Assembly (NCBI GenBank): GCA_947177935.1
Contig: CAMWWG010000036.1
Span: 1 to 8,466 of the forward strand
Direction: 5' to 3'
DNA length: 8,466 bases
From: an uncultured Ruminococcus sp.
GTDB lineage: Bacteria; Bacillota; Clostridia; Oscillospirales; Ruminococcaceae
Each line of letters begins with the position of its first letter. Within the stretch, counting starts at the first letter, position 1. Under the pieces are notes generated by a model, which did not search any database, was not told the origin of the DNA, and was given only the letters and a program-made list of their open reading frames with translations. The translations under genes and the position numbers were made by a program. Of this stretch, positions 1 to 6,000 are shown piece after piece.

Positions 1-71
1 CTTAAAATACACACACATGCAATCCTCTAAACACATTATTTAAAATTCATAATGATAACAGGAGGTTTTTG

Positions 72-1871
72 ATGATGAAGCTGTTTAAAAGACTGCTCGC
101 TGGTGTGTCCGCTCTGGCACTCTGTGCCGGCATGACCGTTTCCGGTTTTGCAGGCATTCCGGCTTGTGCAGTAGATGACAACAATGATGACTGGATTCAT
201 GCCGTCGGAAGCAGATTATATGACAAGGACGGCAATGAAGTCTGGATTACCGGTGCGAACTGGTTCGGATTCAACTGCGGGGAAAGATTCCCCCATGGTT
301 TGTGGAGTGCGGATGTGGATGCCATGATTTCTACGATTGCTGATCATGGGATTAACTGCCTGCGACTTCCCATTGCGACGGAACTTCTCATGGACTGGAT
401 GAACGGCGTGGATGACAGTGAGAAAGTTGCCGGCGGGATTAATCCGAAAAATACGCCGGATTACTCCTTTAATCCGGAACTTTGCCGTCCGGATGGTTCT
501 GGTATGGGCAGCCTGGAAGTATTTGAAGTGATTATGGCAAAATGCAAGAAATACGGCGTGAAAGTCCTGGTTGATGTACACAGTCCGGCACTGCATAATT
601 CCGGACATAATTATAATGTCTGGTATTATAATTCCAAAGCCGGTGACTGTGACAATATGGCAGTGACAGAAGACGGCACACAGGTCACAACGGAGATGTG
701 GCAGGATTCGCTTGTTTGGCTTGCAGATCGTTACAAGAATGATGATACTCTGATTGCTTATGATTTAAAAAATGAACCCCATGGAAAAGGACAGGAAGGC
801 ACGGCTGCTGCCAAATGGGACGGCTCTACGGATGAAAATAACTGGGCGTATGCTTCCACACAGTGTGCGCTTGCCATGCTCGAAAAAAATCCGAATGCCT
901 TGATTTTAATTGAGGGTGTGGAACAGTACCCGAAAGAGGGACATACCTGGGGTGAACCGGATTCCCTGACAAATCCGCCGTACTATCCGGGCTGGTGGGG
1001 CGGTCAGTTCCGTGGCGTAAGAGAGTATCCCATTGACCTGGGTAAATATCAAAGTCAGCTTGTGTATTCTCCGCATGATTATGGTCCGGGTGTTTATAAT
1101 CAGACATGGTTTCAGAAAGATTTCACCACGCAATCGCTCCTGGATGATTACTGGTACGATACATGGGCATTTATCAATGCCGAAGACATTGCACCGCTGT
1201 TAATCGGTGAGTGGGGCGGTTTCATGGATGGTGCAGAAAATCAGAAATGGATGACACTGCTCCGGGATTACATGATTGACAATCATATCAATCATACATT
1301 CTGGTGTATCAATCCCAATTCCGGCGATACCGGCGGTTTACTGGGTTATGACTGGGCAACATGGGATGATGAAAAGTATGCGTTGTTTGAGCCGTCCCTG
1401 TGGCAGACTTCCGAGACCGGCAAGTATATCAGTCTTGACCATGAACATAAATTAGGCAGTTCCGGTCTGACTACGGCAGAATATTACAAATCCTATGCGG
1501 ATTCCGAGGGGAGCAATCTGGATGCAGGCGGAAAGACAGATCCCATCCCGACAGAGTCCAATCCTCCGGAAGAAACGACAGAATCAAAACCAGAGCCGTC
1601 AACGTCTGATGTTCCGGATACGTCCGATGATTCCACAGAGCCGGGGAATACAGAAATTCTCTGGGGCGATGCCAATGTTGATGGTTCTGTTGACATCAGT
1701 GATGTCGTCCTGATGAACCGTGTTTATGTCGGAATTGATGAGATTACAGACAAGGGACTGACAAATGCTGACGTTGACCAGAGCGGAAAAATTGAATTAT
1801 CCGATTCCATGAATATCCTGAAACTTCTGGTGCATTTACTGAGTGAATCTGACTTCCCGATCAGTCAATAA
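72..1871 (+). CDS. Secreted GH5 family cellulase (endoglucanase) with C-terminal dockerin, cellulosomal
   Basis: Likely endo-beta-1,4-glucanase (retaining GH5 fold, perhaps subfamily GH5_1), exported and docked into a cellulosome by its dockerin. Numbering starts at ATG 72 (599 residues). AGGAGG at 60-65 lies 6 bases upstream, so ATG 72 is preferred to ATG 75 or to TTG 69. Residues 1-33 form a signal peptide (basic MKLFKR, hydrophobic core, Ala-Cys-Ala before Val34). The catalytic domain spans about 40-470: NWFGF near the N-terminus, Arg98 in LRLP, His170 in DVHS, acid/base Glu235 in KNEP, His335 in SPHDYGP, nucleophile Glu380 in IGEWGG, and Trp411. A Pro/Thr/Ser/Glu-rich linker covers about 490-530. 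The dockerin, about 532-592, has two calcium loops (Asp533, Asn535, Asp537, Asp541, Asp544; and Asp567, Asp569, Ser571, Glu575, Asp578). No carbohydrate-binding module is visible. TAAAAT at 3-8 might be a -10, but its -35 would lie outside the window. Exact substrate (cellulose or another beta-glucan) is not settled. Confidence 0.93.
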   Translation: MMKLFKRLLAGVSALALCAGMTVSGFAGIPACAVDDNNDDWIHAVGSRLYDKDGNEVWITGANWFGFNCGERFPHGLWSADVDAMISTIADHGINCLRLPIATELLMDWMNGVDDSEKVAGGINPKNTPDYSFNPELCRPDGSGMGSLEVFEVIMAKCKKYGVKVLVDVHSPALHNSGHNYNVWYYNSKAGDCDNMAVTEDGTQVTTEMWQDSLVWLADRYKNDDTLIAYDLKNEPHGKGQEGTAAAKWDGSTDENNWAYASTQCALAMLEKNPNALILIEGVEQYPKEGHTWGEPDSLTNPPYYPGWWGGQFRGVREYPIDLGKYQSQLVYSPHDYGPGVYNQTWFQKDFTTQSLLDDYWYDTWAFINAEDIAPLLIGEWGGFMDGAENQKWMTLLRDYMIDNHINHTFWCINPNSGDTGGLLGYDWATWDDEKYALFEPSLWQTSETGKYISLDHEHKLGSSGLTTAEYYKSYADSEGSNLDAGGKTDPIPTESNPPEETTESKPEPSTSDVPDTSDDSTEPGNTEILWGDANVDGSVDISDVVLMNRVYVGIDEITDKGLTNADVDQSGKIELSDSMNILKLLVHLLSESDFPISQ

Positions 1872-1890
1872 TTTATTTTAAAATCAGAAT

Positions 1891-1930
1891 AAAGTCCGGT
1901 GTTTTTGATATTCAAATACCGGACTTTTAA
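1891..1930 (+). terminator. Rho-independent terminator after the cellulase gene
   Basis: The arms AAAGTCCGGT (1891-1900) and ACCGGACTTT (1918-1927) are perfectly complementary over 10 bp. Inside them a second short stem pairs TTTGA (1904-1908) with TCAAA (1912-1916) around a 3-base loop. A short T run (1924-1928) overlaps the end of the 3' arm. The hairpin starts 20 bases after the cellulase stop codon and lies just before the next promoter, so it should isolate the two genes. The T tract is short, so some read-through is possible. Confidence 0.8.
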
Positions 1931-1936
1931 AATTTC

Positions 1937-1965
1937 TTGACAGAATCTTAAAATAGTATTATAGT
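1937..1965 (+). promoter_or_regulatory. Sigma-A-type promoter for the LRR gene
   Basis: TTGACA (1937-1942, consensus) and TATAGT (1960-1965, 5 of 6) are separated by an ideal 17 bases. The expected start site is about 1971-1973. That falls inside or at the end of the apparent Shine-Dalgarno AAGGGAG (1967-1973), so a transcript from this promoter would have a leader of only about 8-10 bases. Either the real start site is atypical or the message is nearly leaderless. Confidence 0.6.
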
Positions 1966-1980
1966 AAAGGGAGAAATTCA

Positions 1981-2070
1981 ATGAAATCTAGTTTACAAAA
2001 AATGATTCCCGGTGCTGTTTGTATCATGAAATCTGCTTTATATAAGCAGATTTTCGGCGCTGTTTGTATG
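1981..2070 (+). repeat. 45-bp tandem duplication at the start of the LRR gene
   Basis: Bases 1981-2025 and 2026-2070 align end to end without gaps, 34 of 45 identical by my count. Both begin ATGAAATCT and both contain GCTGTTTGT near the end. At protein level the units read MKSSLQKMIPGAVCI and MKSALYKQIFGAVCM. The second unit therefore carries its own ATG (2026) but no good ribosome binding site. Confidence 0.85.
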
Positions 2071-2664
2071 GGGGTTGTTGTTTCGGTTGCAGTCATTTAT
2101 TGTGGGGGTATGATTAAAATGGCATTGGATCTTGAAAATCCCATTACTGCAACAGTGGAAAATGGTCTGGATTATCAGGTTTGTGAAGATCACGTGAAAA
2201 TTACCGATTGTGATGAATCGGCAGAGGGAAAACTGGTAATTCCTGAAACAATTGAGGGGCTACCTGTTACAAGTATTGAAGGATTTGCATTTTCCGACTG
2301 TTCTTCTTTAACATGTATCACAATCCCGGATGGTGTCGCACAGATTGGAATGTATGCATTTTCCGGTTGCTGTTCCTTGACGGCAATTCATGTTGATTCT
2401 GAAAATCAGTATTATATGGATATGGATGATGTATTATTTTCAAAAGATCAAAAGACACTATTGCAATATCCAATTGGAAAATCGGATCCATCCTATTCTA
2501 TTCCAGACGGTGTTACAAGTATTGAAGATTTTGCATTTTCTAACTGTTCTTCTTTGACATCTGTCATAATTCCGGACAGCGTCACGAGTATCGGGCGTGA
2601 TGCATTTTATAACTGTCTTTTCCTGACACCTGTCGCAATCCCTGATAGTATGATAAATAATTAA
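1981..2664 (+). CDS. Small membrane-anchored BspA-type leucine-rich-repeat protein
   Basis: A protein of 227 residues of unknown specific role. AAGGGAG at 1967-1973, 7 bases before ATG 1981, supports this start. Residues 25-45 form one hydrophobic segment (uncleaved signal anchor or signal peptide), so the rest should be outside the membrane. From about residue 92 it carries LRR_5/BspA-type repeats with the recurring pattern IPDGVTSI...FAFSNCSSLT: about 92-114, 115-137, then an interrupting segment about 138-170 (VLFSKDQKTLLQYP type, common in this family), then further repeats from about 171. The last repeat stops short after IPDS, so the protein ends with an incomplete repeat; family members are often much longer. 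BspA-like LRR proteins are generally surface proteins of gut bacteria involved in binding; a binding role here is inference only. The N-terminal 30 residues are a tandem duplication. It sits between a terminator and the glt control region, apparently as a single-gene unit without an obvious strong terminator of its own. Confidence 0.8.
   Translation: MKSSLQKMIPGAVCIMKSALYKQIFGAVCMGVVVSVAVIYCGGMIKMALDLENPITATVENGLDYQVCEDHVKITDCDESAEGKLVIPETIEGLPVTSIEGFAFSDCSSLTCITIPDGVAQIGMYAFSGCCSLTAIHVDSENQYYMDMDDVLFSKDQKTLLQYPIGKSDPSYSIPDGVTSIEDFAFSNCSSLTSVIIPDSVTSIGRDAFYNCLFLTPVAIPDSMINN
2265..2559 (+). repeat. Internal DNA repeat encoding LRR units
   Basis: Bases 2265-2313 and 2511-2559 match at 44 of 49 positions (246 bases apart). 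They encode VTSIEGFAFSDCSSLT and VTSIEDFAFSNCSSLT. A more diverged copy begins near 2581. The high DNA identity suggests recent repeat copying or gene conversion within the LRR array. Confidence 0.8.
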
Positions 2665-2704
2665 TGACATTTTTTTATCTGCTTTTCTGGTTCAGACAAT
2701 AAAC

Positions 2705-2748
2705 TTAATAAAATTAAGAGATTTTAATGAAAAACTTAATTTTATTAA
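2705..2748 (+). repeat. AT-rich perfect 14-bp inverted repeat
   Basis: TTAATAAAATTAAG (2705-2718) is the exact reverse complement of CTTAATTTTATTAA (2735-2748), with a 16-base spacer. It begins 41 bases after the LRR stop codon. With only one G-C pair and no T tract after it, it is a poor intrinsic terminator. Each arm is itself a dyad, TTAAT-N3-ATTAA, and the 2736-2750 sequence recurs exactly at 2819-2833, which favours a DNA-binding-site reading. Confidence 0.6.
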
Positions 2749-2765
2749 TTATCTGCCTGAATTGA

Positions 2766-2794
2766 TTGACAAATCATCAGAAAAGTTGTAAAAT
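2766..2794 (+). promoter_or_regulatory. Sigma-A-type promoter of the gltBD operon
   Basis: TTGACA (2766-2771, consensus) and TAAAAT (2789-2794, 5 of 6) are separated by 17 bases. Transcription should start about 2800-2802, giving a leader of roughly 208 bases before gltB. AT-rich TTAAT-N3-ATTAA dyads lie upstream (2705-2717, 2736-2748) and downstream (2819-2831). The start site falls at the 5' arm of the first hexaloop hairpin. Confidence 0.75.
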
Positions 2795-2796
2795 AA

Positions 2797-2878
2797 GATT
2801 GCAGGAAAGAGCCTGTAGTTAATTTTATTAATTGTTTAATTATGAAATTTGATTTGAATACAAAAAGCAACGACGCTT
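2797..2878 (+). promoter_or_regulatory. Candidate two-hairpin ANTAR antiterminator target in the gltB leader
   Basis: Hairpin P1: GCAGG (2801-2805), hexaloop AAAGAG (2806-2811), CCTGT (2812-2816). At DNA level the stem extends to 9 pairs including three G-U (2797-2805 with 2812-2820), although bases before about 2801 may not be transcribed. Hairpin P2: AAGC (2865-2868), hexaloop AACGAC (2869-2874), GCTT (2875-2878). Both loops have A at position 1 and G at position 4, the known signature of RNAs bound by ANTAR-domain antiterminators such as EutV and NasR. The P2 loop plus its 3' arm (2869-2878) is also the 5' arm of the terminator at 2869-2924, so the two folds exclude each other. Weak points: P2 has only four pairs, and the linker between the hairpins is long (about 48 bases). 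Confidence 0.55.
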
Positions 2879-2924
2879 GAAACTGTGTCCGGTTTTTCCG
2901 GGTACGGTCTGGGTGTCGTTTTTT
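2869..2924 (+). terminator. Intrinsic terminator (attenuator) ahead of gltB
   Basis: An outer stem of 10 pairs joins AACGACGCTT (2869-2878) to GGGTGTCGTT (2911-2920), with three G-U pairs. After a small internal loop (2879-2881 opposite 2909-2910) an inner stem of 11 pairs joins ACTGTGTCCGG (2882-2892) to CCGGGTACGGT (2898-2908), also with three G-U pairs, closed by loop TTTTT. A T run (2919-2924) follows. It lies downstream of the glt promoter with no gene between them, so it fits a regulated attenuator. It could also stop read-through from the LRR gene. Confidence 0.8.
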
Positions 2925-3008
2925 GCGGTTCACAGAGAAAATTTTTTTAAATTCTATGAAAGGAAATGTTGTCTGATAAAATGAATTCAGATAACCAGAT
3001 GGTGATTT

Positions 3009-6000
3009 ATGATGGATAATTTCAGAACCATGCAGACCTATCCGCAACAAGGCTTGTATCATCCGCAGTTTGAACATGATGCCTGCGGTATTGGTGCTGT
3101 TGTCAACATTCAGGGCATTCCGTCCAGACGTGTTGTGGAGGATGCGCTGCATATTGTGGAAAATCTGGAACACCGTGCCGGCAAGGACGCAGAGGGCAAG
3201 ACCGGCGACGGTGTGGGAATTTTATTGCAGATTTGTCATCCGTTTTTCTCCGAAATTATGGCACAGCAGGGCATTGACCTTGGTGAAGAAAGAGATTATG
3301 GCATTGGCATGTTTTTCTTTCCGCAGGATGAACTCAAACGCCGTCAGGCGAAGAAATTATTTGAGATCATCACCCAGAAAGAAGGTATGGAATTCCTTGG
3401 ATGGCGTGAAGTCCCGATTGTACCGGACGTTCTGGGCGAAATGGCGCTTAACAGTATGCCAAGCATCTGGCAGGGTTTTGTGAAACGTCCGGAACACTGC
3501 GAAAAAGGGCTTGCTTTTGATAGAATGCTGTACATTGCAAGACGTGTATTTGAACAGAGCAACGAGAATACTTATGTGGTTTCTCTCTCCAGCCGGACAA
3601 TTGTGTACAAAGGCATGTTCTTAGTGACAGAGTTAAGAGAGTTCTTCCCGGATTTACAGAATGAAGCCTATCAGTCTGCAATTGCAACGGTACATTCCCG
3701 GTTCAGTACGAATACAACGCCGAGCTGGCAGAAAGCGCACCCAAACCGGTTTATTGTCCATAACGGCGAAATTAATACAATTACAGGCAATGCCGACAAG
3801 ATGCTTGCCCGTGAAGAATCCATTGACTGTGAGATTCTGAGAGACCAGATGCACAAGCTCCTGCCGATTGTGGATGTGAACGGTTCAGACTCCGCAAGAT
3901 TGGATAATGCACTGGAATTCATGGTAATGTCCGGAATGCCTCTGCCGTTGGCTGTCATGATTCTGATTCCTGAACCCTGGAAAAATAACAGGACGATGAA
4001 CCGGGACAAGAAGGATTTTTATCAGTATTATGCAACCATGATGGAACCCTGGGACGGTCCTGCGTCAATTCTGTTCTCTGACGGCGATGTGATGGGTGCT
4101 GTCCTGGACAGAAACGGACTCCGTCCGTCAAGATATTATATCACAGATGACGGATTTCTGATTTTGTCTTCTGAAGTCGGGACACTGGATCTGCCGGCGG
4201 AACATATCCTGCATAAAGACAGATTACGTCCGGGCAAGATGTTATTAGTGGATACAAAGCAAGGCAGAGTGATTGACGATGATGAATTAAAAAATCATTA
4301 TGCCTGCCGTCAGCCTTATGGTGAATGGCTTGACAGCAATCTGGTCAAACTCCGTCAACTGCATATTCCCAATCGAAATATTGAGCATTTCAGTAATGAG
4401 AAATTAAGCCGGATGCAGAAAGCGTTCGGATATACCTACGAGGAAATCCGGGGATCTATTCTGCCGATGGCACAGGAAGGCAGTGAGCCGATTGCATCTA
4501 TGGGTGCGGATAATCCTCTGCCGTCACTCTCGAACATGAATCCGCCGTTGTTTGACTATTTCCGGCAATTATTCGCACAGGTTACCAATCCGCCGTTTGA
4601 TGCGATCCGGGAGGAAGTTGTCACGGATACCAGCATGTATATCGGTTCAGACGGTAATTTACTCGAAGAAAAAGCACAGAACTGTCATGTGCTCCGGGTG
4701 GATAATCCGATTCTGACCAATACGGATATGCTGAAAATCAAGTATATGCAGATTCCCGGCATGAAAGCGGAAGTCATCCCAATGACGTATTATAAAAATA
4801 CTTCGCTGAAAAAAGCGATTAAGCATTTATTTATCCGGGCGGACAAAGCCTATCGGGACGGCGCAAATTTCCTGATTCTATCTGACAGGGATGTGGATGA
4901 ATATCATGTACCAATCCCGTCATTATTGGCAGTATCGGCATTACAGCAGCATCTTGTCACGACCAGAAAAAGAACAGCTGTGGCATTGATCCTGGAAACG
5001 GCAGAACCGAGAGAAGTCCATCATTTTGCAACGCTGTTAGGCTATGGCGCAAGTGCAATCAATCCGTATCTTGCACATGATACCATCCGGGAGCTGACCG
5101 AATGCGGTGCATTAGATAAAGATTATTATGCAGCAGAATCTGACTATGATACTTGTATTCTGCACGGCATTGTCAAGATTGCATCCAAAATGGGAATTTC
5201 TACGATTCAGTCTTACCAGGGTTCTAAATTATTTGAAGCCATTGGTGTCAGCCGGGAAGTCATTGATGAATATTTTACCGGGACAGTTAGCCGTGTCGGC
5301 GGGATTACCTTGGATGAGATCGGTGAACGTGTCGAGACGTTACATTCTTCGGCATTTGATCCGTTGGAGTTGGGTGTAGAAACGGAAGTCGCAAGTGTCG
5401 GCGCACATAAAATGCGCAGTCATGCAGAAGAACATTTATATCGTCCGGAGACGATTCACTTGTTACAGAGAGCAAGCCGGACGGGCGATTATGAGATCTA
5501 TAAGCAATATGCAAAGGCTGTCCACGTTGAGGGCAGAAGTATGCAGTTAAGAGATATGTTAGAATTTGTATTCCCGGAGAATGGCGGTATTCCGATTGAG
5601 GAAGTTGAGCCGGTGGAGAGCATTTTCAAGCGTTTCAAAACCGGAGCTATGTCTTATGGGTCAATCTCTCAGGAGGCACATGAGACGTTAGCCATTGCCA
5701 TGAACCGGATTGGCGGTAAATCCAACAGCGGTGAGGGCGGTGAGAGTCCGGAACGCATTGCCACTGCCGGAACAGATCATGATTGCAGTTCCGCAATTAA
5801 GCAGGTCGCCTCCGGACGTTTTGGTGTAACTTCGGAGTATCTAGTCAGCGCACAGGAATTGCAGATTAAATGCGCACAAGGTGCAAAACCCGGTGAGGGC
5901 GGACATCTCCCGGCAGCAAAAGTCTATCCCTGGATTGCCAAAACAAGACACTCTACGCCGGGCGTGGGATTAATCTCACCGCCGCCGCATCATGATATTT

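Noticed and set aside
69..71. TTG 69 as start of the cellulase
   Set aside because: TTG would be only 3 bases from AGGAGG, whereas ATG at 72 has 6-base spacing and gives a normal signal peptide.
2665..2700. Terminator directly after the LRR gene
   Set aside because: There is a T run at about 2670-2677, but I find no stable GC-containing hairpin in front of it.
2827..2840. A third hexaloop hairpin in the glt leader: ATTA, loop ATTGTT (A1, G4), TAAT
   Set aside because: The stem is four A-T pairs only, and it does not overlap the terminator. It arises from the AT-rich dyad already described, so I do not count it as an ANTAR hairpin.
2801..3008. T-box or glutamine riboswitch in the gltB leader
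   Set aside because: No T-box sequence (TGGNACCGCG type) is present, and I recognise no glnA-type aptamer core. The A1/G4 hexaloops plus terminator overlap explain the leader better.
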